Assembly: GCA_021325635.1 (NCBI GenBank)
Contig: JAJPGV010000035.1
Coordinates: 124,001-188,000, forward strand
Source: Chloroflexota bacterium
GTDB taxonomy: Bacteria > Chloroflexota > JAJPGV01
Direction of reading: 5' to 3'
DNA length: 64,000 nt
Position numbers and translations under genes: made by a program. Positions 53,193 to 62,021 of this stretch are shown here, piece by piece. Each line of letters starts with the position of its first letter. Within the stretch, counting starts at the first letter, position 1. Under the pieces are notes generated by a model. The model was not told where the DNA came from. It saw only the letters and a program-made list of their open reading frames with translations, and did not search any database.

Positions 53193-54371
53193 TTGGTCCT
53201 GAGCTCGCGGGAGACTGGGCGCCAGCCGCAGTCGGGACTTGTGGACGAGCGTCCGGCGGGCGCCAAGCTAGCCCAGCTTCGCGTGGCTCTCGTTCATGAC
53301 TACCTGAACCAGAAGGGCGGCGGGGCCGAGCGGGTGTTGACGTCGCTGTTCGAGCTGTTTCCTCAGGCGACGGTCTACACGTCAATCTACGAGCCGCCCA
53401 ACATGCCCGCCGCAATCCGCGCCATGCCGATTCGCACGTCGTTCATGCAGCGGCTGCCGGGCATCTTTCGCCACCACCGCACGTACTTCCCACTCTATCC
53501 GCTGGCCTTCAAGTCATTCGATCTGAGCGACTACGACCTGGTCATCACCAATACTCAGGGCTTCGCAAACGGCGTAAGGGCCGGCCGCCGAACCACCACC
53601 ATCTGCTATTGCCTCACACCCATGCGCTGGGCCTGGAACACCGAAGAGTACGTGCGGCGCGAGGGCGCAGGCCGGCTGGCTCGGCTGCTGCTGACGCTGG
53701 CCATGGCGGCGACTCGGGCCTGGGATCGCGCGGCAGCCGGCCGAATGGACCACTACATCGGCATCTCGCGTGCCGTGGCGGAGCGCATCAACCGTTTCTA
53801 TGGGCGCGAGGCCGAGGTGATCTACCCGCCTGTCGAGGTGCGCCCGCAGGCCATCTCAGCGCGAATCGAGGATTTCTTCTTGATCGTGTCGCGGCTGGCG
53901 CCCTACAAGAGGATCGACCTGGCGGTCGCGGCCTGCACCAAGCTCAACCTGCCGCTGGTGATTATTGGCGAAGGCCGCGACCGCGCCCGGCTGGAGGCAA
54001 TGGCTGGCCCAAGCGTCAGGTTCCTCGGCTTTATCGCGGATGATGCCGTCGTGCGCGATTACTATGCCCGCTGCCGGGCGTTTCTGTTCCCGGGGGAAGA
54101 GGATTTCGGCATCTCGCCTCTGGAGGCGCAAGCGGCCGGCCGGCCGGCCATCGCATTTGCCGCCGGAGGAGCCTTGGATACGATTGAGCCCGGTGTAACC
54201 GGTGAGCTGTTCTACGAGCAAAGCGTGGAATCGCTGACCCAGGTCCTCAGCGATTTCGACCCGGCGCGGTACGATCCCGAGCGAATTCGGGAGCATGCGC
54301 AGGCGTTCGACAGCAGCGTGTTCAAATGTCGGATGCAGGAGTTCGTAGAGCGAGTGATGCATGGAGCTTAG
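53193..54371 (+). CDS. glycosyltransferase family 4 protein
   Basis: LRVALVHDYLNQKGGGAERVLTSLFELFPQATVYTSIY, EVIYPPVEV, FPGEEDFGISPLEAQAAGRPAIAFAAGGALDTI. True start may be internal. Confidence 0.9.
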   Translation: MVLSSRETGRQPQSGLVDERPAGAKLAQLRVALVHDYLNQKGGGAERVLTSLFELFPQATVYTSIYEPPNMPAAIRAMPIRTSFMQRLPGIFRHHRTYFPLYPLAFKSFDLSDYDLVITNTQGFANGVRAGRRTTTICYCLTPMRWAWNTEEYVRREGAGRLARLLLTLAMAATRAWDRAAAGRMDHYIGISRAVAERINRFYGREAEVIYPPVEVRPQAISARIEDFFLIVSRLAPYKRIDLAVAACTKLNLPLVIIGEGRDRARLEAMAGPSVRFLGFIADDAVVRDYYARCRAFLFPGEEDFGISPLEAQAAGRPAIAFAAGGALDTIEPGVTGELFYEQSVESLTQVLSDFDPARYDPERIREHAQAFDSSVFKCRMQEFVERVMHGA

Positions 54372-55101
54372 AGCCTTCTGGGCGGTGCTGAGCCGCTGGC
54401 GCTGGGTGATCTTCGTGGTAACCGGCGCGGCCATCGTGGCCAGCGGAGCACTGGCCATCATCTCACCCCCCGGCTACAAGGCGCGCACCACCCTGTCGTT
54501 CACCGCCCCGCCGCCGCCGCCCAACGTGACGCTGCCAGGCTTCGACGAGCAGAATCGCTACCTGTTTGCCGAGCAGGCGGTCGACGACTTCACCAAGATC
54601 ATCCCAACGCGGAAGTTCGCCGACGGCGTATCCAAGCGCTTGACGTTTCAGGCGGACCCTGAGCGTCTTGAACGGATATGGATCGTGAAGAAGCAGGCCC
54701 ACCACCTGCTCAGCATCGAAGCTTCCGCTCCGACTGAGGACAAAGCCATTCAGATGGCTAAGGCGGCAGGCGCGGAGATTGCCCAGAATGGCAGCGCCTA
54801 CTACAAGGATCTGAATACGCCGGACCTGAGCGTGGCCGTGCTGGACGACGGCGTAACCGAAGGCCTCTCCGGCCGGCTGCTCGACATCCTGTTCATCGTT
54901 GCCCGCGTCGTGGCCGGCCTGATCGTCGGTATCGGGCTGGCCTTCCTGCTCAATTACATGGACGATCGCATCAGAGGAGTGGACGAGGCGGAAGCCCTGG
55001 GCCTGCGCGTCATCGGCGCCATCCCGCACGGCAATACTTCCCGGCAGTCCAACGGCGCCAAGCCCAGGTTGCCTGATAAGATCACCGCAGTTGGAAGTTA
55101 A
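54361..55101 (+). CDS. Wzz/CpsC-like polysaccharide co-polymerase (copy 1)
   Basis: N-terminal TM, periplasmic domain, C-terminal TM then LLNYMDDRIRGVDEAEALGLRVIGAIPHG. Confidence 0.82.
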   Translation: MELRAFWAVLSRWRWVIFVVTGAAIVASGALAIISPPGYKARTTLSFTAPPPPPNVTLPGFDEQNRYLFAEQAVDDFTKIIPTRKFADGVSKRLTFQADPERLERIWIVKKQAHHLLSIEASAPTEDKAIQMAKAAGAEIAQNGSAYYKDLNTPDLSVAVLDDGVTEGLSGRLLDILFIVARVVAGLIVGIGLAFLLNYMDDRIRGVDEAEALGLRVIGAIPHGNTSRQSNGAKPRLPDKITAVGS

Positions 55102-55834
55102 ACGCTACGCCACCCTCCTGCGAAGGAGCTGGTGGGTAGTCGCAGCGGTCATGGCCGTCGCCATCGTCTCCGCTTACGGCATCAGCAAGGCGATGAAGCC
55201 GATGTTCCGCGCCACCGTCGTCCTGGAAGCCGGCGCGAGCGTCGGCGGCAACGGCAACGCCAGCGAGTACATCGCGCTTACCCAGGGCGGGCTCCTGAAT
55301 AAGTACGCCGCCGCGCTGGGCAGCCGTACCCTGGCCCAGCAGGTCAGCCAGCAGCTCAAGCTGGACATCCCGCCGGAGAAGCTGCGCAGCCAGATCAAGG
55401 CCGTTCCAACCACGCAGAACCTCACCATACGCGTCGACGTCGAGGACACTAACCCCAATCGCGCCCGGGACATCGCCAACAAGCTGGCCGACCAGTTCGT
55501 CAAGCAGAACCAGGAAGAGGCCACCAAGGGCGCGGCCGTGCTCGGCGGGCAGCACGACACGGTCCTGGTCGACGTGCAGGACCACGCCATCACCCCGGCT
55601 GCGCCATTCCGCCCGAACACCAAGGTGAATATGCTGGCCGCGGCCATCCTGGGCCTCATCCTTGGCGTGGTCCTCGTCTTCGCCGCCGACTGGTTCGACG
55701 ATACGGTGCGTGAACCGAGCGAGGCCGAAGTGCTGCTGGACACCCGTATCCTGGCGACCATACCGCAGATTTCGGGGGGCCGCTCCAAGCGCGGCAGGGG
55801 CCGTAATCTGGCCCCGGCTCTGAGCTCGAATTGA
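55091..55834 (+). CDS. Wzz/CpsC-like polysaccharide co-polymerase (copy 2)
   Basis: VKRYATLLRRSWWVVAAVMAVAIVSAYGISK, C-terminal VFAADWFDDTVREPSEAEVLLDTRILATIPQ. TTG start. Confidence 0.88.
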   Translation: MEVKRYATLLRRSWWVVAAVMAVAIVSAYGISKAMKPMFRATVVLEAGASVGGNGNASEYIALTQGGLLNKYAAALGSRTLAQQVSQQLKLDIPPEKLRSQIKAVPTTQNLTIRVDVEDTNPNRARDIANKLADQFVKQNQEEATKGAAVLGGQHDTVLVDVQDHAITPAAPFRPNTKVNMLAAAILGLILGVVLVFAADWFDDTVREPSEAEVLLDTRILATIPQISGGRSKRGRGRNLAPALSSN

Positions 55835-56502
55835 TCGTCGCCAACGATCCGCGCTCGCCGGTCGCGGAAGCCTTCCGCACCCTGCGCACGAACATCCAGT
55901 TCAAGAGCCTGGACAGCCCGGTGCGCACCATCCTGGTGACCAGCTCCACCGCTGGCGAAGGCAAGTCCACGGTGGCTGCGAATCTCGCGGTGAGCCTGGC
56001 TCAAACCGGCGCCGCGGTGATCGTGGTGGATTGCGACCTGCGCAATCCCAGCTTGCATGAGATCTTCGGCGTCGGCAACGACCGCGGGCTCACGTCGCTG
56101 ATGCTGGCGCAGGACACCACCGCGCGGGACTACCTGCAGCGCAGCGAGGCCGGGTCTCTGGACGTGTTGACCAGCGGGCCGCTGCCGCCGAACCCCGCCG
56201 AGCTGCTGGGCTCCAAGCGCATGGAATCGGTCGTGCGTGAGCTGCGCGACCTGGTCGACTACGTGATCTTCGACACGCCGCCCGTGCTGGCGGTAACCGA
56301 CGCGGCGGTGCTGGCCACGAAGGTGGATGGCAGCGTCCTGGTGCTGAGCGCCGGCAAGGCCCGGCGAGACGCCGCCAAGAAGGCGAAGCGCACGCTCGAA
56401 GAGCTGAGCGCGCGCTTTCTGGGCGTGGTCATGAACAACGTCAAGATGGATCGCGAGACCCAAGCCGGGTACTACGGGGGCGGCTACCGCTCGAAGCGGT
56501 GA
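55831..56502 (+). CDS. CpsD/CapB-family tyrosine-protein kinase (BY-kinase)
   Basis: PVAEAFRTLRTNIQFKSLD, TSSTAGEGKSTVAANLAVSLAQTGAAVIVVDCDLRNPSLHEIFGV, DYVIFDTPPVLAVTDA; Tyr-rich C-terminus AGYYGGGYRSKR. Confidence 0.93.
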   Translation: MIVANDPRSPVAEAFRTLRTNIQFKSLDSPVRTILVTSSTAGEGKSTVAANLAVSLAQTGAAVIVVDCDLRNPSLHEIFGVGNDRGLTSLMLAQDTTARDYLQRSEAGSLDVLTSGPLPPNPAELLGSKRMESVVRELRDLVDYVIFDTPPVLAVTDAAVLATKVDGSVLVLSAGKARRDAAKKAKRTLEELSARFLGVVMNNVKMDRETQAGYYGGGYRSKR

Positions 56503-57281
56503 TCGATCTCCACAACCACATCCTTCCGGGCGTCGATGACGGAGCCCGGTCGCTCGACGAAGCATGCAGCATGGCGAGGGCGCTGGTCGCCCGCGGCGTC
56601 ACGGTGGTATGTGCCACGCCGCACACCACCGAATGGGCGACGGCTGGCGACGCGGCCAGCGTGCAGGGCCACGTGGAGCGGCTCAGCACCGAGCTTGCGG
56701 AGCGTGCCATCGATCTTCGGCTGCTGCCCGGCGCCGAGGTTTACCTTACCCCCCACGTGGCGGCACAGGTGCAGAGCCGGCAGGTCGCTACGCTCAACGA
56801 CACGCACTATGTGCTGATCGAATTCCCGTATGACTCGCTGCCGCCCTTCTTCGAGCGCGCCGTTTTCGAGCTGCAGGCTCGAGGGTTCCGGCCGATCATC
56901 GCCCACCCCGAGCGCATCGCGCCCATTGCCGACGATCCCAACATCCTGGCGCGGCTGATTCGGCGCGGCTGCCTCGCGCAGCTCACTGCGATGAGCCTGT
57001 CCGGAGGCTTCGGCGCGCGATCCCGATCCATCTGCGAGCTCATGCTGGAGCACCACCTGGTGCAGCTCGTCGCCTCAGATGCCCACGACGCCGAGCCCGG
57101 CGGCAGGCTGGAAGCCATCGAGCCTGCCCGGGCCGTGGCGGCAAAGGTACTAGGCGCCGCTGCCGAGCGGGAGCTGTTCGAGGATATTCCGGCTAGGATT
57201 GTTGCCGGTGAACGCGTGGATAGTCCGGAGCCAATCGACTACAGGAAACGCCATTTCCCCTTCCTCAAAGGCTTCAGGTAG
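56499..57281 (+). CDS. CpsB/CapC-family PHP tyrosine-protein phosphatase
   Basis: MIDLHNHILPGVDDGARSLDEACSMARALVARGVTVVCATPHTT, HPERI, ASDAHDAEP; GTG start overlapping the kinase stop. Confidence 0.93.
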   Translation: MIDLHNHILPGVDDGARSLDEACSMARALVARGVTVVCATPHTTEWATAGDAASVQGHVERLSTELAERAIDLRLLPGAEVYLTPHVAAQVQSRQVATLNDTHYVLIEFPYDSLPPFFERAVFELQARGFRPIIAHPERIAPIADDPNILARLIRRGCLAQLTAMSLSGGFGARSRSICELMLEHHLVQLVASDAHDAEPGGRLEAIEPARAVAAKVLGAAAERELFEDIPARIVAGERVDSPEPIDYRKRHFPFLKGFR

Positions 57282-57287
57282 CAGCGC

Positions 57288-58352
57288 TTGAAAGCGCTCA
57301 TCCTCTCCGGAGGAAATGCCACACGGCTGCGGCCGATTACGTACACCAGCGCCAAGCAGCTGGTGCCCGTCGCCAACAAGCCGGTGCTGTTCCACGCCAT
57401 CGAGAACGTCGTGGCGGCCGGCATCAGCGACGTGGGCATTGTCGTCGGCCACACTAAAGAGGAGATCAAGGCTGCCGTGGGCGACGGCAGCCGCTGGGGC
57501 GTGCGAGTGACCTACGTGGAGCAATCCGCTCCGCTGGGCTTGGCCCACGCCGTGCTCATCTCGGAGCCGTTCATCGGCAAGGATCGCTTCGTCCTGTTCC
57601 TGGGGGACAACTTCCTCAAGGGCGGGATTCGGTCCTTCGTGGAGGACTTCAAGGCAGGCGCCCAGAACGCGCTGATCCTGCTCACCAGGGTGCCCAATCC
57701 CTCGGAGATGGGTGTTGCCGTGCTCGAAGGGGACAGGATCGTGCGGTTGGTCGAGAAGCCGAAGGAGCCGCCGAGTGACCTGGGCATCGTCGGCATCTAC
57801 ATGTTCGACCGGCACATCTTCGACGCCGCGCGAGCCATCAAGCCGTCGTGGCGGAACGAGCTGGAGATCACCGACGCCATCCAGTATCTGGTCGACAAGG
57901 GCCTCGACGTGCGCGCGCAGGTCATTGCCGACCGCTGGATCGACACCGGCAAGAAAGACGACATGCTGGACGTCAACCGGGTGGTGCTGGCGGACCTGGA
58001 GCGCCGCATAGAGGGCAGCGTCACCGGAAAGTCCGAGATCACGGGCAACGTGGTCGTCGAAGCGGATGCGGAAATCGTGGACTCTGTGGTTCGTGGGCCG
58101 GCCATTATCGGGGCCCACAGCCGCATCGTCCGGTCCTATGTAGGGCCCTTCACGTCCATTTACCACCATGTGACGATCGAGGACAGTGAGATCGAGAACA
58201 GCATCGTCCTGGAGCACACCGAGATCCGGGATGCCGCCGGCCGTATCGACACCAGCCTCATCGGCCGCCACGTTCGTTTCCTGCGATCCCAGCGCCGACC
58301 GAGCGCCTACTCGTTGATGCTGGGCGACCATTCTCAGGTGGAGCTGCCATGA
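57288..58352 (+). CDS. rfbA: glucose-1-phosphate thymidylyltransferase (RmlA, long form with LbH domain)
   Basis: KALILSGGNATRLRPITYTSAKQLVPVANKPVLFHAIENV, FLGDNF, GIYMFDRHIFDA, DRWIDTGKKDDMLDVNR. TTG start. Confidence 0.93.
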   Translation: MKALILSGGNATRLRPITYTSAKQLVPVANKPVLFHAIENVVAAGISDVGIVVGHTKEEIKAAVGDGSRWGVRVTYVEQSAPLGLAHAVLISEPFIGKDRFVLFLGDNFLKGGIRSFVEDFKAGAQNALILLTRVPNPSEMGVAVLEGDRIVRLVEKPKEPPSDLGIVGIYMFDRHIFDAARAIKPSWRNELEITDAIQYLVDKGLDVRAQVIADRWIDTGKKDDMLDVNRVVLADLERRIEGSVTGKSEITGNVVVEADAEIVDSVVRGPAIIGAHSRIVRSYVGPFTSIYHHVTIEDSEIENSIVLEHTEIRDAAGRIDTSLIGRHVRFLRSQRRPSAYSLMLGDHSQVELP

Positions 58353-59365
58353 AGCTGCTGATCACCGGAGGCGCCGGCTTCATCGGCAGCAACTACGTGC
58401 ACCTGGTCCTGGAGGAGCACCCCGAGGACAGCATCACGGTCATTGACAAGCTGACCTATGCCGGCAACCCGGCCAACCTCGAAGACGTCCAGGACCGGAT
58501 CTCGTTCGTGCACGGCGACATTGCCGACGCCGACGTGGTGAACGACCTGGTGGCAGGTGTCGACGCCGTGGTCAACTTCGCCGCGGAATCACACGTCGAT
58601 CGATCGCTCGAGAATTCGGATGACTTCATCCGCACCAACGTGCAGGGCACCAAGACGCTGCTGAAGGCGGCCCTCGACAGAGCCGGCTGCCGCTACCTCC
58701 AGGTTTCGACGGACGAGGTCTACGGCGCCGTTCTGACCGGCCACTCGCGCGAGACCGATGCGCTCGATCCGCGCAGCCCTTACTCGGCGGCCAAGGCCGG
58801 GGGAGATCTGCTGGTGCGGTCGTACTTCTCGAGCTATGGCCTGGACGCGGTCATCACGCGTGGGGCCAACACCATCGGCCCCCACCAATATCCCGAGAAG
58901 GTCGTTCCGCTGTTCGTCACCAACGCCATCGACGGCGAGCCGCTGCCGATCTACGGTGACGGGCAGGCAGTGCGCGATTACGTGTACGTGCGCGACCACT
59001 GTGAGGCCATCGACCTGGTCCTGCGCAAGGGACGCGCGGGCGAAATCTACAACGTGGGTGCCAGTCGGGAGTTGAATACCATCGACGTGTCGGACCGTGT
59101 GCTGGACCTGCTGGGCAAGCCTCGCACCCTCAAGCGTCTGGTGACCGACCGGCCTGGCCACGACCGCCGCTACAGCGTCGACTGGACCAAGATCCGTGAG
59201 CTTGGCTGGACGCCGCGCCATTCGGTGGACGAGACCTTCGATCGCACCGTCCGCTGGTACGAGACCCACCAGCCGTGGTGGAGGTCGATCAAGTCGGGAG
59301 ACTTCGCCGTTTTCTACGAGCGCTGGTACGGCCAGCGGCTGGCCTCGGCGCGCGCCGGGGAGTAA
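58349..59365 (+). CDS. rfbB: dTDP-glucose 4,6-dehydratase (RmlB)
   Basis: KLLITGGAGFIGSNYVHLVLEEHPEDSITVIDKLTYAGNPANLEDV, FAAESHVDRSLEN, RGANTIGPHQYPEKVVPLFVTNAIDGEPLPIYGDGQAVRDYVYVRDHCEAIDLVL. Confidence 0.97.
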   Translation: MKLLITGGAGFIGSNYVHLVLEEHPEDSITVIDKLTYAGNPANLEDVQDRISFVHGDIADADVVNDLVAGVDAVVNFAAESHVDRSLENSDDFIRTNVQGTKTLLKAALDRAGCRYLQVSTDEVYGAVLTGHSRETDALDPRSPYSAAKAGGDLLVRSYFSSYGLDAVITRGANTIGPHQYPEKVVPLFVTNAIDGEPLPIYGDGQAVRDYVYVRDHCEAIDLVLRKGRAGEIYNVGASRELNTIDVSDRVLDLLGKPRTLKRLVTDRPGHDRRYSVDWTKIRELGWTPRHSVDETFDRTVRWYETHQPWWRSIKSGDFAVFYERWYGQRLASARAGE

Positions 59366-60220
59366 GTGTCGCTAGCGGTTATCGGCGCCGCTGGGCAGCT
59401 TGGCCGTCAGGTTCCGGCCGACGTCGGGCTTACGCGCGATCAGCTGGACCTGGCGCGCCCCGAGACCATCGTCCCCGCCCTCGATCGAGCGCAGCCGCAG
59501 GGAGTGATACTCACCGCGGCCTACACCGACGTGGATGGCTGTGAATCGAACCGGGAGCACGCCTATGCCGTCAACGGCACCGGGCCAGGGCTCGTAGCGC
59601 GCTGGTGTGAGGGCAATGGAGCCTGGCTCGTGCTCGTGAGCACCAACTGCGTGTTCGACGGCAGCAAGGACGGGCCGTACGTGGAGGACGACGAGCCGCG
59701 TCCCATCAGCGTCTATGGGGCCAGCAAGCTGGCGGGCGAGCAGGCGGTCAAGGACAGCACGAATCGCTACTTCATCGTGCGGACGTCGTGGATATTCGGG
59801 CCCGGCGGCAGCAACTTCGTGACCAAGGTGCTGCAATGGGCGTCGACGCAGCCGGTGATGAAGGGCGTGTGCGATGAGCATTCCTCGCCGACCTACGCTC
59901 CCGACCTTGGCCCGGCGCTGGTGGCGCTGGGCCTCACGGGCCGCTATGGCACGTACCATCTGGCGAACGCCGGCAGCTGCTCCCGGCTGGAGTACATGCA
60001 GGCGATCCTGGACGAGGCGGGAATCGAGAAGGCGATCGAGCCGGTCCGGCTGGCGGATTTCCAGCGTCCGTCGCGGCCTCCGGCGCAATCTGCCCTGGCT
60101 AACACGCAGGCCGCCGCGTTGGGCATCGAGCTTCGCCCGTGGAGGGCAGCCCTGCATGAGTACGTCCGCGCCGAGCTGGCAGGCGCCGGCAATCGATCGG
60201 CGCCAGGACCGTTGTTGTGA
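59366..60220 (+). CDS. rfbD: dTDP-4-dehydrorhamnose reductase (RmlD)
   Basis: LAVIGAAGQLGRQV, ILTAAYTDVDGCESNREHAYAVNGTGPGLVARWCE, VSTNCVFDG, YGASKLAGEQAVKDSTNRYFIVRTSWIFG. Confidence 0.93.
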   Translation: MSLAVIGAAGQLGRQVPADVGLTRDQLDLARPETIVPALDRAQPQGVILTAAYTDVDGCESNREHAYAVNGTGPGLVARWCEGNGAWLVLVSTNCVFDGSKDGPYVEDDEPRPISVYGASKLAGEQAVKDSTNRYFIVRTSWIFGPGGSNFVTKVLQWASTQPVMKGVCDEHSSPTYAPDLGPALVALGLTGRYGTYHLANAGSCSRLEYMQAILDEAGIEKAIEPVRLADFQRPSRPPAQSALANTQAAALGIELRPWRAALHEYVRAELAGAGNRSAPGPLL

Positions 60221-61182
60221 CCTCGGACGGAGTGGAACAGCCGACGGTGAAGGTGAGCGTGGCCATTCCGAATTGGAATGGCGCTCGTTTCCTGCCCGCC
60301 TGCCTGGACTCCTTGCGAGCGCAAACCTTCCGGGACTTCGACGTCGTGGTCGTGGACAACGGCTCGACCGACGAATCGCTGTCCCTGCTGGAGGAGCGCT
60401 ACCCGGAGGTGCGCGTGGTGCGCTGGCCGGCAAACCGCGGTGTGGCGGCTGCCTTCAACGAGGGTCTGCGCCAGTGCCGCGGCGAGATGCTGGCGCTGCT
60501 CAACAACGATATGGAGCTCGACCGGCGATGGTTGGAGGCGCTGGTGCCAGCGCTCGACTCGGATGCCAGTCTGGGAGCGTGCGCCTCCAAGATCCTGTTC
60601 ATCGACCGGCGGACGATTAACTCCGCCGGTGACTTCTACACCAGGGACGGCGTGCCTGGCAACAGGGGCGCCAGGGAGCTCGATCGGGGCCAGTACGATC
60701 GGCCGGAGCTGGTATTCGGCGCCAGCGGGGGGGCGGCGCTGTTCCGCCGCAGCGTATTCGAGCAGATCGGGCCATTCGACGAAGATCTGGTGAGCTACTG
60801 CGAGGACGTGGACTGGAGCTTCCGTATGCAGCTCGCCGGCTACCGCTGCCTGTACGTTCCTGAGGCCCTGGCCTATCACTGGGGCAGCGCCACCGGTGGT
60901 GGGGAATTGGCCAGCTTCTACTGCGGCCGCAACTTCATCCGGGTGCTGTTCAAGAACCTGCCCAGGAGCGTCCTGCGGAGACACTGGCGCGCTATCCTGT
61001 GGCGGGAGCTCAGCCTGGCGGGGGAGGCCCTGCGGCACGGCCGCGAGCCGGCCGCGCGGGCGCGGCTGGCCGGCCAAGCCGCCGGACTTCGGGCCATTCC
61101 GGCAACGCTTCGAGAGCGCAGGCGAACCATGCGTATGAAAAGGGTGAGTGACGATTACATCGAGTCCATCCTCGTCCATTAA
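60217..61182 (+). CDS. glycosyltransferase family 2 (rhamnosyltransferase-like)
   Basis: VSVAIPNWNGARFLPACLDSLRAQTFRDFDVVVVDNGSTDESL, LLNNDMELDRRWLEALV, SYCEDVDWSFRMQLAGYRCLYVPEALAYH. Confidence 0.92.
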   Translation: MTSDGVEQPTVKVSVAIPNWNGARFLPACLDSLRAQTFRDFDVVVVDNGSTDESLSLLEERYPEVRVVRWPANRGVAAAFNEGLRQCRGEMLALLNNDMELDRRWLEALVPALDSDASLGACASKILFIDRRTINSAGDFYTRDGVPGNRGARELDRGQYDRPELVFGASGGAALFRRSVFEQIGPFDEDLVSYCEDVDWSFRMQLAGYRCLYVPEALAYHWGSATGGGELASFYCGRNFIRVLFKNLPRSVLRRHWRAILWRELSLAGEALRHGREPAARARLAGQAAGLRAIPATLRERRRTMRMKRVSDDYIESILVH

Positions 61183-61963
61183 TCCCCTCCTCAGCATCGT
61201 CATCCCCACCTACAACGAGAAGCAGCGCATCGGCGCAACTATCGAGAAGGTGGCCGCGTTCGTGGTGCAGCAGCCTTATCCGATAGAGGTGCTGGTGGTG
61301 GACGACGGCAGTTCGGACGGCACCGCTGACCTGGTCGACGCTCTGCGCACTGGCAACGAGCGCATCAGCACGCTGCGCGGCGATCACCGCGGGAAGGCGT
61401 ACACGGTGCGTACCGGCATGCTGGCGGCGAAGGGTGATTACGTGCTCTTCTCCGACGCCGACCTTTCCACGCCCATCGAGGAAGTCACCCGCTTCCTCCC
61501 TTTCTTACAGGATGGCTACGACGTGGTCATTGGGTCGCGCGAAGCGCCCGGCGCCCAGCGCTATGACGAGCCGGCCTTCCGCCATCTCATGGGTCGCATC
61601 TTCACTCGGATGGTGCAGGTCATCACCGGCCAGCGCTTCGAAGACACGCAGTGCGGCTTCAAGGCCTTCAGCCGCCGCGCCGCGAAGATCATCTTCTCCA
61701 GGGTGCAGCTGTACGGCGCCAACAGCCCGGTGATCGCCCACAGCAAGGTCACCGGCTTCGACGTCGAGCTGCTGTTCCTGGCCCGCAAGGAGGGCATGCG
61801 CATTCGGGAAGTGCCGGTGCGCTGGTACTACTCGCCCGGCAGCAAGGTCGATCCTCTGCGGGATTCGTGGCAGAACCTGATGGACGTAGTGAAGGTGCGC
61901 CTCAACGACGTTCGAGGCCGTTACCAGGGCGGGCCCAGGGACGCGGAAGTCGAAAGCCGCTAG
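61148..61963 (+). CDS. glycosyltransferase family 2, dolichyl/polyprenyl-phosphate beta-glucosyltransferase-like
   Basis: LSIVIPTYNEKQRIGATIEKV, VLVVDDGSSDGTADLVD, GKAYTVRTGMLAAKGDYVLFSDADLSTPIEEV, FEDTQCGFKAFSRRAAKIIF. Confidence 0.93.
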   Translation: MTITSSPSSSINPLLSIVIPTYNEKQRIGATIEKVAAFVVQQPYPIEVLVVDDGSSDGTADLVDALRTGNERISTLRGDHRGKAYTVRTGMLAAKGDYVLFSDADLSTPIEEVTRFLPFLQDGYDVVIGSREAPGAQRYDEPAFRHLMGRIFTRMVQVITGQRFEDTQCGFKAFSRRAAKIIFSRVQLYGANSPVIAHSKVTGFDVELLFLARKEGMRIREVPVRWYYSPGSKVDPLRDSWQNLMDVVKVRLNDVRGRYQGGPRDAEVESR

Positions 61964-62021
61964 CTTGCGCCGCGGCGGATTGGGCTGCCCCAGGACAGGC
62001 CGGCGCCGCGCAGCCTGACGC

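Noticed and set aside
55174-56565. 463-aa minus-strand ORF opposite CpsC/CpsD genes
   Set aside because: Spans two real genes on the opposite strand; repetitive Arg/Ser/Leu composition.
57150-58331. 393-aa minus-strand ORF opposite rmlA
   Set aside because: Antisense shadow of rmlA.
59372-61209. 353-aa and 421-aa minus-strand ORFs opposite rmlD and a GT2 gene
   Set aside because: Antisense shadows; sense genes have clear motifs and overlapping start/stop structure.
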